From: PALSA-1444 sp964291045 | GTDB taxonomy: Bacteria; Chlamydiota; Chlamydiia; Chlamydiales; Rhabdochlamydiaceae | Assembly: GCF_964291045.1 (NCBI RefSeq) | Contig: NZ_OZ197277.1 | Coordinates: 1,116,001-1,180,000, forward strand | Direction: 5' to 3' | Length of the DNA: 64,000 nt | Shown: positions 10,062 to 20,700 of the stretch, piece after piece | How the letters are laid out: each line of letters starts with the position of its first letter | Position numbering within the stretch: the stretch's first letter is position 1 | Program-made: the position numbers and the translations under genes | The notes under the pieces: model-generated | Databases searched by the model: none | What the model saw: the letters and a program-made list of their open reading frames with translations, nothing else | What the model was told of the DNA's origin: nothing

Positions 10062-10195
10062 TATAATGGTATAGAAAATTAAGACCATTTTTTAAGGAAT
10101 TTTAAGCCTATAATCTCCCTAAAAAAGGAGATAGAAAATGTCCAAAAAAAGTGAGTTTATTCAGCCAAAATTAAGCTTAAAGCCATCGCGGTTGG
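10062..10195 (+). mobile_element. Left-end relic of the IS3-family element
   Basis: From TATAATGGTAT at 10062 the sequence follows the left end of the intact IS3-family element at 28803-30072, read in the opposite orientation. It shares the inverted repeat, the spacer AATCTCCCTAAAAAAGGAG and the first codons of orfA (ATG at about 10138; MSKKSEFIQP against MPKKRRVHSA). Similarity fades near 10190. Only about 130 bp remain, so the copy is truncated and inactive. It lies inside the IS1634-like relic. Confidence 0.75.
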
Positions 10196-10420
10196 TAGCT
10201 TACAATATTTAAATTAAATTTTAACACATTTTATCATTCTATTGGTGTATTGCATAATGCCCTAAAAATATCCATTAAAAAACCCTTATATTTTTCAAAA
10301 AAATATGGACTAATTACACACATAATTTACAGGAAATATAAGTATAAAATTATTAAAAAAATGGAACTAATACCATTTTTTATTTAAAAGTGCAATTTTT
10401 AGGTATCATGTAATACACTC
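10196..10420. other. AT-rich spacer downstream of TPR-CHAT gene A
   Basis: No gene, tRNA or clear terminator can be seen. It probably derives from decayed IS sequence. Confidence 0.4.
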
Positions 10421-13400
10421 TCATTCCGTTAATCCTGACAAGAAAAAAGCACCCCATTGATGAAGATTATTAGGCTTATCTTCTATTGCTTGAATAACTG
10501 CTTTCTGTAGTGCTTTCACTTTACTCAGTTTAGGGGTTTTACTCCCTAAATAGTGCTGATAAAATAGTTTTACTATATTAACTGTTGTAGGATCATCGGG
10601 TAGAGGCCAATAGCTAGCAATTGTTGATAAAGCACCAGATCCTAGGAAAGACCAAATCGGACCAATACTTCCCTCTTTTTGAACATTCCCTCTTCCTAAG
10701 TGACATGCACTCATAAATACAAGATCTGTTTTTAACGATAGAGAATTGATCTCTTTTGAATGAAGATTTCCTAATGGATATCCTTCATCAGGTGCTAACT
10801 TAAAGAGTCCATCAAATACAGAATGAGGATCTTCTGGGGGTGTTTTTCCTAATATTCCATGACAAGTAAAGTGAATATAACGAGCCTGAGGGGCATGCTC
10901 AATAACACTCTTCACTGTCGCATCTGTCTTTGTTAATATTTTAGCCTCAATTTTCTCAGTAACTATCAGTTTTTTTATAACTTTGTCTACTTTACCGACC
11001 TCTCGTTCAGCTTGCTTTAATTCCGCCAGCTTTTCTAGAGGATTAGGAGGAATCGTTGGATTACCCAGTAAAAGTGCTTGGTTAGAAAACGTTTTAGGCA
11101 GTTTATCCAAGAGAGAAAGTACTTGAATGGAAGGTGCAATTGAAATTGCATATTCTTGAATCAAATATTTTCCTTTGCTTTGATCATAAAATATTCCAAA
11201 AGGAAGATGCGCTAATTGCCTATCTGGAATAAAAGTCAGTGTCTCTTCTGCATGAGGTGAAGGGAGATGACTTTTTAGAGGATTGATTAAAATATCATGC
11301 CAAAGAGAGAGGTTTTCTTTAAAAACCTGGTAAGGTTGTTTCTCTCCTCTTTTGGGACGTGCTGAATCTTGCTTATAAGGAAAAATTTCATCAAAATTAT
11401 CTAATTGCATCAAAGATTCTTGTGAAATCGGTAAGGAAAAAAATTGAGGCATATCTTTTTGAGAAGAAATAATCCATGCTTGAGCTGAGACTCCATGATC
11501 CTTATAAGGAGTCGCGGAATAGACAATAAAAGTTGTCTGCAATTTTTTAGCTAACTCTCGCATCTTGTAAAATGAAAGAAAGGGGTCCTGATCTTCTTTA
11601 TGAGACAGTTTCTTAGAGATTAAGGAAGATAAAACTCTTGATCTTCTCATATCTGAAATTTCTACCGCCTTAATATGGCTATCTTGAGAAAGTAACATTC
11701 TTTCCAGATTGGTATAAGGCAATGACCAACGCTCAAAAAGTGTTACCTGCCACTGAGATTCTTTCATATTTTTTTGAAGAGAAGCTGCAATATTAATTCC
11801 TTTATAAGAATGTTCCTCAGACTTATCATACTGCTTTAATTTTTCATAATAATAGCCTAAATTACAATAAGCCCTTCCTTCTGCGACTGGATCTTTAAGC
11901 TGCTCAGCCATGATTAAAGCTAGGTGCTGATATTTTATTGCTTCAGAATATTCATTTAAATCGCAATAAACTCTCCCTACATTGTTATAACAATCTCTCT
12001 CAATTATTTTATCTTTAAGTTCCTGAGCGATACCTAACGCTTTAAGATGGTAATCTTTTGCTTTAGAAAGCTCTTCTAATTCGTGATACGTATTTCCCAA
12101 ATTACAGTAACTTCTAGCTTCTCCAATACGGTCATGAAATTCCTGTGCAATCTGTAAACTTTTTTCATAAAACTCTACTGCTTCTTTATGCTGACGTAAC
12201 CCTAAATGCGCGTTACCTAAATTGATATAGGCTTTACCCATTTTGATTTTATTACCTAATTTCTCAAGAATCTCTAAATCTTTCTTATGATATTCAATGG
12301 CTGTAGGATAATCACATAAATCCCAGTAGATATTTCCCAGATTACTATAAGCTGTTGCTGTAGCAACTAGATCTCCCAAATTTACAGCAATTTTTAATTC
12401 CTTCTGATGACACTCTAAGCTCTTACCATACTCTCCTAAACTACGGTAGACAGCTCCTAAATTGCCATAAGCCTGTCCCTCTTGGAGCTGATTGCCTAGC
12501 TGATATGCAATGCTCAAATGTTTTTGATGGCAATCCATTGATTTAAGATAGTCTCCTAATCCGTAATGAGCTCCTCCCAAATTGCAATAAGCTTTTCCTT
12601 CACTTAATTGATCTTTCATCGCTAAGGCAATCATTAAATGCTTTTCATGGTAATCTCTTGATTTAAGATATTCCCCTAAACTGCTATAACAATTTCCCAG
12701 GCCGCTATAAGCTACCCCTTCTTCAAATTTATCTTTTATAAATAGAGCCATTTGTAAATGCTTTTCATGATACTGAATTGCTTCAAAATCATTCCCTAAA
12801 TCGTGATAAATGCCACCTATTTTACTATAGACTTTTCCTTCTTCTGTTAACTGCTTAAACTCTTTAGCTATTGTTAAGTGTTTTTCATAAAACGCTAATG
12901 CTTGCCGAAGATCCCCTAATCCCTGATAAGCCATTCCTAAGTTGAAATAAGTTTTTCCTTCTGCTAATCGGTCTTTAAACTCCTGTGCAATGTTTAAAGC
13001 CTGTTCATGATGATCTATTGCTTGAGAGAACTTCCCTAAGCCACAATAAGCGTTTCCTAAATGACAATAAGCTCTTAATAATCCTACTGGGTCTTTTGCC
13101 ATTTGCACGATCCGAAGATCGTTCTCATGGCACTCAATTGCTTGATGATTTAAACCTAAATGGTAATACGCCTCTCCTAAGTTGCTATAGATTATGGCTT
13201 CTCCTATAGAGTTTTTAGGCTGCTGAGCAATCTTTAAAGCACTTTTATGATATTTAATTGCTTGATGAAACTCTCTTAAAAGGTGATAGGCGTTTCCTAA
13301 ACGTGAGTAAATGACTCCTTCTTCCTTAAGGTCGTTTAACTCAAGAGCAATCTCTAGCTCTTTTTGATAGCACTTGATCAATTTATGATGCTCATCTAAT

Positions 13401-14335
13401 GAACTATAAGCATTACGGAGCTCAAACAACACTCTTCTAGCATGTTCGTAAGAACTCCCATCCGTTAGAAATTGCGATTCCAAAGATTGGATTTGCGGAG
13501 ATATATCTGAAAAGTTGCTGGTTTCCTTATGAAGTGTCTGATCTAAGAGAAGAATGATTTCATCCCTTTGCCCTTGATTCAATATCACCTGGGCATGATT
13601 TAAGAGAAAAATACTCCGTTCTACATAATAATAAAACCCTTTTTCATACCGATTTTGATCTTGTATCAGCTGGTTCAGTAAAGATCTGATAACTTTCCAT
13701 ATCACCTCATATCCTTCTTGCTGCTTTACAGAGGAGAGTTGATTATAAAGAGCCTCTTGAAATTGCGGATGCATTTGATAACAAGGAAAATTTTGGATAA
13801 AAGAAGGAGTGGATTGGAGTTGAGATACTTCGGTTAATTTTTTCAAGATTGAGCTAAAATCAATAGAAGACTCTTCTGGATATAAATTTTGCAATACCCT
13901 CCTTAATAATTCTTCAGAAATAGGCCAATTTCCAAGTAAAGAGATATATTCCATAAAATGCGTAATCTCTAAAGGACAACTGTCATTTAGACGAATCGCC
14001 AATCTAGCCGGTTGATCAGGACACTTACTTTCTGGAATGTGAATATCATTTTCTTGTAATACACAAGCCTCTTCTTTTGAAATGAGTTTAAAGATATTTC
14101 CTTGCTTGAGTAGATACGGCTTTACTTGAATCTCTTGATCTAATTGGCTAAGAGATCCTTCATAACTCCTTCCTTTTAAACGCTCCTGATCTAATGCTGA
14201 TTGAACCTTTGCGACAGTTTCTGTTGTATGATTTGGGAAAAAATAAAGCCGGTTCTTTGGACTTAAAGAACTTGAAAAATTAAGGTGAATTTTCGTTAAC
14301 CCTGAATTTGTGAGTAATTTTGTAGAAATTCCCAT
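10421..14335 (-). CDS. TPR-CHAT protease-like protein A (N-domain, winged helix, TPRs, CHAT)
   Basis: This protein has 1304 residues. It starts MGISTKLLTNSGLTKIHL, the shared N-domain (1-95). Residues about 130-230 resemble the winged helix of STAND proteins (ISLLGNWPISEELLRRVL, and YQMHPQFQEALYNQL), yet no NB-ARC P-loop is present. About 14 TPRs of 40 residues run from near 310 to 880 (pattern AYxNLGNAYxxLxxxxxAIxYHxK). A bridging segment, AVEISDMRRSRVLSSLISKK, leads into a C-terminal CHAT domain. This has the catalytic pair HFTCHG (His 1159) and SACHLGRG (Cys 1211) and the closing WGAFFLSGL. CHAT is a caspase-like cysteine peptidase family whose TPR partners sense activators. No signal peptide or membrane span is seen. 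The substrate is unknown. Confidence 0.9.
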   Translation of the reverse strand: MGISTKLLTNSGLTKIHLNFSSSLSPKNRLYFFPNHTTETVAKVQSALDQERLKGRSYEGSLSQLDQEIQVKPYLLKQGNIFKLISKEEACVLQENDIHIPESKCPDQPARLAIRLNDSCPLEITHFMEYISLLGNWPISEELLRRVLQNLYPEESSIDFSSILKKLTEVSQLQSTPSFIQNFPCYQMHPQFQEALYNQLSSVKQQEGYEVIWKVIRSLLNQLIQDQNRYEKGFYYYVERSIFLLNHAQVILNQGQRDEIILLLDQTLHKETSNFSDISPQIQSLESQFLTDGSSYEHARRVLFELRNAYSSLDEHHKLIKCYQKELEIALELNDLKEEGVIYSRLGNAYHLLREFHQAIKYHKSALKIAQQPKNSIGEAIIYSNLGEAYYHLGLNHQAIECHENDLRIVQMAKDPVGLLRAYCHLGNAYCGLGKFSQAIDHHEQALNIAQEFKDRLAEGKTYFNLGMAYQGLGDLRQALAFYEKHLTIAKEFKQLTEEGKVYSKIGGIYHDLGNDFEAIQYHEKHLQMALFIKDKFEEGVAYSGLGNCYSSLGEYLKSRDYHEKHLMIALAMKDQLSEGKAYCNLGGAHYGLGDYLKSMDCHQKHLSIAYQLGNQLQEGQAYGNLGAVYRSLGEYGKSLECHQKELKIAVNLGDLVATATAYSNLGNIYWDLCDYPTAIEYHKKDLEILEKLGNKIKMGKAYINLGNAHLGLRQHKEAVEFYEKSLQIAQEFHDRIGEARSYCNLGNTYHELEELSKAKDYHLKALGIAQELKDKIIERDCYNNVGRVYCDLNEYSEAIKYQHLALIMAEQLKDPVAEGRAYCNLGYYYEKLKQYDKSEEHSYKGINIAASLQKNMKESQWQVTLFERWSLPYTNLERMLLSQDSHIKAVEISDMRRSRVLSSLISKKLSHKEDQDPFLSFYKMRELAKKLQTTFIVYSATPYKDHGVSAQAWIISSQKDMPQFFSLPISQESLMQLDNFDEIFPYKQDSARPKRGEKQPYQVFKENLSLWHDILINPLKSHLPSPHAEETLTFIPDRQLAHLPFGIFYDQSKGKYLIQEYAISIAPSIQVLSLLDKLPKTFSNQALLLGNPTIPPNPLEKLAELKQAEREVGKVDKVIKKLIVTEKIEAKILTKTDATVKSVIEHAPQARYIHFTCHGILGKTPPEDPHSVFDGLFKLAPDEGYPLGNLHSKEINSLSLKTDLVFMSACHLGRGNVQKEGSIGPIWSFLGSGALSTIASYWPLPDDPTTVNIVKLFYQHYLGSKTPKLSKVKALQKAVIQAIEDKPNNLHQWGAFFLSGLTE

Positions 14336-14664
14336 AAGCAGCTCCTTCTTATTAAGAAAAAATAGAATATGTTATAAAACATGCTATTTAATCAATCTAT
14401 TTTTGACTTCTAAGGCCAGGATCGCTACAAAACATCTTAAATTAAAAATATATATAGTTGTATAGGCTCTCTTAATGATCGGTTGGATGCACTATATTGT
14501 TTATTTTTCTTGATATAGAACTGACGTGTTAAAAACCTCTTACCAGATAAAGTACATAAAACGAAGAAGAGATATTATCCACTTCATTTCTTTACCTTGC
14601 CAATGTGCGAATACAACACACTTCATTGTTATATAAATTTATTTTTTATATTTCATCAACTGAT
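14336..14664. other. Intergenic region upstream of TPR-CHAT gene A
   Basis: There is no ORF with a plausible start and no recognisable RNA gene. It presumably holds the promoter of gene A, since each TPR-CHAT gene is separated from the next by 100 bases or more and is probably transcribed on its own. Confidence 0.4.
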
Positions 14665-17661
14665 TCACTCAGCAAGTCCTGATAAGAAAAAAGCTCCCCA
14701 TTGACGAGGTTTATTGCGCTCTGTTTTCATCGCCATAAGCACTGCCTGTTGTAGGGCTTTTGCTTTACCAAGCTTAGGAGTCTCAATGCCTAAATAGTGC
14801 CTATAAAATGTATCAACCATCTTAACTGTCATGTCTCCTTCAGGTAGCGGCCAATAACTGGCGATTGTAGATCTAGCTCCAGCTCCTAGAAAAGACCATA
14901 TTGGACCAATACTCCCCTCTTTTTGTAAATTACCCCTTCCCAAATGGCAAGCACTTATAAAAACAAGGTCTGAGCTTAGCTCAAGTGAATTCACCTCTTT
15001 TGCATGAAGATATCCTGAGGGATGCTTAGCATCAGGGGCTAATTTAAAGAGCCCTTCAAAAATGGAATAAGGATCATCTAGCGGCTTTTCTCCAGCTATC
15101 CCATGACAAGCAAAATGAATATAACGAGCCTGAGGAGCATGTTTAAAGATATTCTCTATTGTCGCCTCTTTCTGAGTGAATGCATTATAGTTAGAGACAG
15201 GCATTAAAGGTGCTATGACCTCACGGATTTCTGGCTCAGAATATTTTAGCTGATTCTCTTTTTCATGAGGAGTTGTAGGATTTCCTATTAAAAGAGCTTG
15301 ATTAGAAAATGCCTTAGGAAGCTGGTCTAAAAGGGAGAGCACTTGAATAGATGGTGCTATTGAAATCGGATATTTTTCAATCAGATATTGATCCCTCTCC
15401 CTATGATAAAAAGCTCCAAAGGGAAGATGTGCCAAAAAGCCATCAGGAATAAAAGTGAGCGTTTCTCCACAATCTGGTAAAGGGAGGTAAGGCTGTAGAG
15501 GTTTGATTAAAATGTCATACCAAGACATGAGCTTTTCTTCAAAGAGCATACCTGACTGCTTTTGATTTTTTGTAGGCCGTTTAATTTCCATTTTATAGGG
15601 AAAATTTTCAAAGATTTTGTCAGGAAGCTCAAATTCTTCTCCTGAAAAAGCAAGCCGATTTTGAGTAGAGAGCTCTTCTTTAGAAGAAATCAACCAAGCT
15701 TGAATATATTTTTGCTCTTCTTGTAGTGGTGCTAGAGAGTATATAATAAATGTTGTATGAAGTTTCTTAGCTAGTAGCTTCATTTGTTGAAAGGATAGAG
15801 CGACAGGAAAAGAGGCTTTCTTTTCCTTTAAAGGCAGAAGCCTCTTGAATATTAAAGAACCAAGCACACGGGCCCGTCTAGCATCTGAGATCCCTAAAGC
15901 CTTCAAGGGATTAATCTGAGATGTTAAAACTCTTTCTAGCCACAAATAAGCCTTTGATGATTCTTCAAATATTGTTATTTGCCATTGAATCTCTTTGATC
16001 TTTTGCTGAAAAATAGAAGCAATCTCAATACTGCGATATAAACAATTTTCTGCTTCAGTATACATCTCTAAAAAGCGGTAAGTTTGTCCTAAGTTTCCAT
16101 AAGCTTTGCTTTCCATTTCGCTATTCTTAAGTAGCCTGGCAATATGAAGACATTTTGTATGATACTTAAGGGCTAAGTCAATCTTTCCTGTAGAAAGGTA
16201 GACACAACCTAAGTGCCCATAAGCTAATCCTTTCCACTCTTCATTATTCAGCTCTTCAGCTATTTCTAAGTGTTTTTGATGATATATTTCTGCTTTCTCA
16301 TAATCTTGGATAGAGATATAGACATTACCAAGTCCGCTATAGGCAAATCCTTCTCCTTCTCGATCTTGATGCTCTTGAGCAATCCTTAACCCGTGACGAT
16401 AATTTTCTAATGCCTCTGAAAAATTTCCTGAAGAGAAGTTAGAGGCTCCAAGATTGCAATAATCTTGGTTCCTTGGGAAAGAATTTTTGATATTTTGAGT
16501 GACTCTAAAACTTTTTTCATGATAAAACTTACCTCTAGGATAATCCCCTAAAGATCTATAAACATTACCAAGGTTAGTATAAGCAGTTGCTTGTCCTTTA
16601 TGCTCATTCAATTCTAGGGCTCTACTCAAATCCTTTTCATGATACTCAATGGCTTTTTCATAATTTTTTAACAACTCATAGCAATTCCCTAAACAATTTA
16701 AAACTTTTGAGGTATGAGGAGAGTAATTTTTAGTTGCTGTTAATTGAGATTCCCGAGTTTTGCTCAGCTGTATAAAGGCTTTTTCATAATTTTTTTCTTC
16801 ATAAAAATGGAGCCCTAACTCTAGATGAAGTTCATTTTCAGTCATATCATCTAATGTTAATTCCATAGGCTCCCGGCTCAATAAAGCGTGAGCATGCTCT
16901 AAATAGCAATGAAGTTCTTGTTTTGAAAGGCTTTGATCCTGTTTAGGTTTTCTTACTTCTGAAAACACGAGATCCGACGCTATCATGCATAGATGTATCT
17001 TCACCTGAAAACAAAGCTCTCTATATAAAGCTTCTTGTAGTAGAGAATCTATCTGATAGAACTTAGAATCAGAAGAAGGGCATTCTTTTAGCAGTGAATA
17101 TTGAATTAGGTTCTTTAGAGCATAGGTAAAATCCAAGATATTCCGGTTAGGAAATATGTATCGAAACCCCTCTTGTAGTAATTTTTCAGAAATAGGCTCT
17201 TGCCCTAGGACTGAAATCCAAGATAATAGAGGTCTACTTACTTTACAAGAATACCTCTTCTCAATCTTCGTGATTGAGTTCTTGCATCTCATCAAAATTT
17301 TTATGCTGTCATCTCGTGAATTAGTCTCTATTTTTTGTGATTCATCTTGATCAATTAGTATTGAATGAGAAGCTTGTTTTTTTAGTATATGAAAAAATTC
17401 TTTTGATATTAACTTAAGGTGGTTTCCTTTTTTTAAAAGATACGGTTTAACATAAATTTCTTGATGAAATGCGTTGATATTCCCCTGATAATGCCTTCCC
17501 TTAGAAAGCTCTTGTTCTAATGCTAACCAAGCTTCTCTAATGCCCTGTGGAGATTGATCTATTAATAAATACAGCCTCATCTTAAGCTCTTGTGAGCTAG
17601 AAGAAAGCTTACAAAACTTAATAAATCCAGCTGTTGTTAGGATTTTTGTAGAAATTTCCAC
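14665..17661 (-). CDS. TPR-CHAT protease-like protein B (N-domain, winged helix, TPRs, CHAT)
   Basis: This 998-residue paralogue of gene A starts MEISTKILTTAGFIKF. The N-domain covers 1-95. A winged-helix-like block (LLSWISVLGQEPISEKLLQ) sits near 165-240, and no ATPase motif is present. About seven TPRs lie between residues 270 and 570, roughly half the number in gene A. The DARRARVLGSLIFKR bridge and CHAT domain follow, with HFACHG (His 853) and SACHLGRG (Cys 905). The last 150 residues are nearly the same as in genes C, D and F, while the TPR part has diverged. Both catalytic residues are intact, so it should be a competent peptidase if folded. Confidence 0.9.
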   Translation of the reverse strand: MEISTKILTTAGFIKFCKLSSSSQELKMRLYLLIDQSPQGIREAWLALEQELSKGRHYQGNINAFHQEIYVKPYLLKKGNHLKLISKEFFHILKKQASHSILIDQDESQKIETNSRDDSIKILMRCKNSITKIEKRYSCKVSRPLLSWISVLGQEPISEKLLQEGFRYIFPNRNILDFTYALKNLIQYSLLKECPSSDSKFYQIDSLLQEALYRELCFQVKIHLCMIASDLVFSEVRKPKQDQSLSKQELHCYLEHAHALLSREPMELTLDDMTENELHLELGLHFYEEKNYEKAFIQLSKTRESQLTATKNYSPHTSKVLNCLGNCYELLKNYEKAIEYHEKDLSRALELNEHKGQATAYTNLGNVYRSLGDYPRGKFYHEKSFRVTQNIKNSFPRNQDYCNLGASNFSSGNFSEALENYRHGLRIAQEHQDREGEGFAYSGLGNVYISIQDYEKAEIYHQKHLEIAEELNNEEWKGLAYGHLGCVYLSTGKIDLALKYHTKCLHIARLLKNSEMESKAYGNLGQTYRFLEMYTEAENCLYRSIEIASIFQQKIKEIQWQITIFEESSKAYLWLERVLTSQINPLKALGISDARRARVLGSLIFKRLLPLKEKKASFPVALSFQQMKLLAKKLHTTFIIYSLAPLQEEQKYIQAWLISSKEELSTQNRLAFSGEEFELPDKIFENFPYKMEIKRPTKNQKQSGMLFEEKLMSWYDILIKPLQPYLPLPDCGETLTFIPDGFLAHLPFGAFYHRERDQYLIEKYPISIAPSIQVLSLLDQLPKAFSNQALLIGNPTTPHEKENQLKYSEPEIREVIAPLMPVSNYNAFTQKEATIENIFKHAPQARYIHFACHGIAGEKPLDDPYSIFEGLFKLAPDAKHPSGYLHAKEVNSLELSSDLVFISACHLGRGNLQKEGSIGPIWSFLGAGARSTIASYWPLPEGDMTVKMVDTFYRHYLGIETPKLGKAKALQQAVLMAMKTERNKPRQWGAFFLSGLAE

Positions 17662-17797
17662 TCATAACCTTCTGTTATTTCAATAAAATAACACTTGGAA
17701 TAAAAAAATCCATATTATTAATTATTGAATAGATTGTTTTTTATGCAATAAGTTAGCCTAACTTCAGAGCATATGCTAAATAACACCGTCACTCAAT

Positions 17798-20700
17798 TCA
17801 CTCAGTCAGCCCTGATAAGAAAAAAGCCCCCCATTGACGGGGTTTCTTACGCTCTATTTTCATCGCCATCAGCACTGCTTGCTGCAATGCGTGGGCTTTC
17901 CCAAGTTTTGGAGTTTTAATCCCTAAGTAGTGCCTATAGAATGTATCAACCATCTTAACTGTCATCTCTCCTTCAGGAAGTGGCCAATAACTGGCAATTG
18001 TAGACCTAGCTCCTGCTCCAAGAAATGACCATATTGGACCAATACTCCCCTCTTTTTGAAGATTGCCTCTTCCTAAATGACAGGCACTCATAAAAATAAG
18101 ATCAGCCTTTAGCTCAAGTGAATTCACCTCTTTAGCATGAAGCTCTCCTAAGGGATGCTTTTCATCGGGGGCTAGCTTAAAAAAACCTTCAAAAACAGAA
18201 TAAGGATCATCTAGCGGCTTTTGGTCTGCTATTCCATGACAAGCAAAGTGAATACATCTGGCATGAGAAGCGTATTTAAAGACATTCTTCACTGTTGCTT
18301 CTTCCTGAGTGAGTACGTTATCATCAGGAGTATGCATTAAAGGTGCTACAACCTCACGAACCTCTAGCTCAGAATGTGTTAAATTATTCTGTCTTTTTAC
18401 GGGAGTTTTAGGATTACCGATTAAAAGAGCTTGATTAGAAAATACCTTAGGAAACTGATTTAAAAGAGAGAGTACTTGAATAGACGGCGCTATGGAAATC
18501 GGATACTTTTCAATCAAATATTTATCTTGCTTTGTATTGTAAAACGCTCCAAATGGAAGATGAGCTAAAAATCCATCGGGAATGAATGTGAGAACTTCTC
18601 CAGAATTTGGTAAAGGAAAATAAGATTCTAAGGGAGTAATTAAGAGGTCATACCAAGAAACGAGCTTTTCATCAAAGAGTTGACTGGAGGTTTTTTCGCC
18701 CAAAGTATTACTGATGTTATTTCTATTGCTTAAAGGACGTTTGATTTCAGTTTTATATGGAAAATTTTTAAAAACTTGATCTGACTCTAAAAAACACCGG
18801 CTCGGAATAGGCAAAGAAATTGATTGAACAGGCTTTCCATCAGAAGAAATGACCCAAGCATGAATAGTCATATTTGTGCTCTTAAAAGGTACAAGGGAAT
18901 AAATAATAAAATACGTATGAAGCTGTTTAGCTAACTCTTCCATTTGTTGAAGTGAAAAAGATGAACCTTGATTTTCTTTTAAGAGGAGTTTTTGAGAAAG
19001 AAGAGAAGAAAGAACTCGGGATCTTCTCTTATCAGACACCTCTAACGCATCATCATTTCTGTTCTGTAATAATAATATTTTTTCAAATGTTTCAAAACAA
19101 TGTGACCATCGCTCAAATAAAGTTATTTGCCATTGGGTCTCTTTTGTGTTTCTCTGAAGAACCTCTAAAACCTTAATACCTTGATGAAAGCTTTCTTCTG
19201 CTTTATCACGCTCTCCTAAGCGATTATATACTTTTCCTAAACTCGGATACGTTACTAACTCATCTTGTATTGAGCTATCCTGCTCCTTAGCAATTTTGAA
19301 AGCTTTTTTATAGTATTCGAGTGCTTTATAGTCCTCTCCTAAACAATAGTAAGCATTTCCTAAATTACCGTAAGCGCATCCCTCACTTAATTGATCTTTA
19401 AGATCTAGAGCAATCTTTAAATGCTTCTCATGGAACTCGATTGCCTTATGGTACTCGCCTAACTCACAATACGCACAGCCTAAATTACTGTAAGTTTCCT
19501 TTTTTTTCACTTGGTTCTTAAATTCTAGAGCGATCTTTAATGCCCTCTCATAGTATTCAATTGCCTTAAAGCAATCTTTTAAACTAAGATAAGAATCTCC
19601 TAAATGATTATAACTTTCCGCCGTTCTTACTTGATCTTTAAGTTCTAGTGAAATCTTTAAATCCTTTTCATAGCATTCAATAGCTCTGTAAGACTCTCCT
19701 AAACTCTCATAAGTTATTCCTAAATTGCAATAAGTTGCTCTTTCCAGCCGTTGATCTTTAAGTTCCAGGGAAATCTTTAATATTTTCTTATAGTACTCAA
19801 TCGCCTCATTGTACTTACCTAAACTCTCATACGAAGCTCCCAAATTGCAATAAGCACGCCCTTCTTCTTTTTGATTCTTAAGAAGTAAAGAAATTTCCAA
19901 TTCTTTCTTATAATACTCAATTGCCTGGTGATATTTACCTAGTCCATAGTGTACATTTCCTAAATTACCATAAACCGCTCCTTCTTTTTCTTGATCTTTA
20001 AGCTCTATAGCTATCTTTAAAGATTTTTCATGACAATCAATCGACTTAAGATACTTCCTTAATTCAAAATATGCATCTCCTAGTTTACTGTAAGCATTCT
20101 CTTCTCTTTCTTGGTCTTTAAGCTCTATAGCTATCTTTAAAACCTTTTTATAACACTCAATTCCCTTTCGAGTATCTCTTAAAGCATAATATGCATTTCC
20201 TAAATTGTAATAAGAGCGCTCCTCTTTTTTTCGATCTTCAAGTTGTACAGCAATTTCTAAGCTCTTCTCATGGCATTCGATTGCCTTACTGTAATCACCT
20301 AAATTCTGATGCCCTATTCCTAAATTGTAATAAGCCTCTTCTTCTTTTTTTTGATCTTCAAGTTGTACAGCAATTTCTAAGCCCTTCTCATGGCATTCGA
20401 TTGCCTTACTGTAATCACCTAAATTCTGATACCCTATTCCTAAATTGTAATAAGCTTCTTCTTTTTTTTGATCTTCAAGTTGTACAGCAATTTCTAAGCT
20501 CTTCTCATGGTATTCGGTTGCCTTACTGTATTTTTTTAAAATAAAATATATATATCCTAATTTGCGATAGGCTTCTTCTTCTCTCACTTTATCTTTAAGA
20601 TCTAAAGTAATTTTCAATGCTTTTTCATAGTATTCGATTGCCTTAGTGTAATTACTTGAATTATAGTAAGTGGCTCCCAAATCACTATAGGTAAGGCCTT

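Noticed and set aside
20191..20544. Plus-strand 117-codon frame with three repeated 40-residue units
   Set aside because: It lies antisense to the 120-bp TPR repeats of gene C. The periodicity comes from the repeats, and there is no ribosome site.
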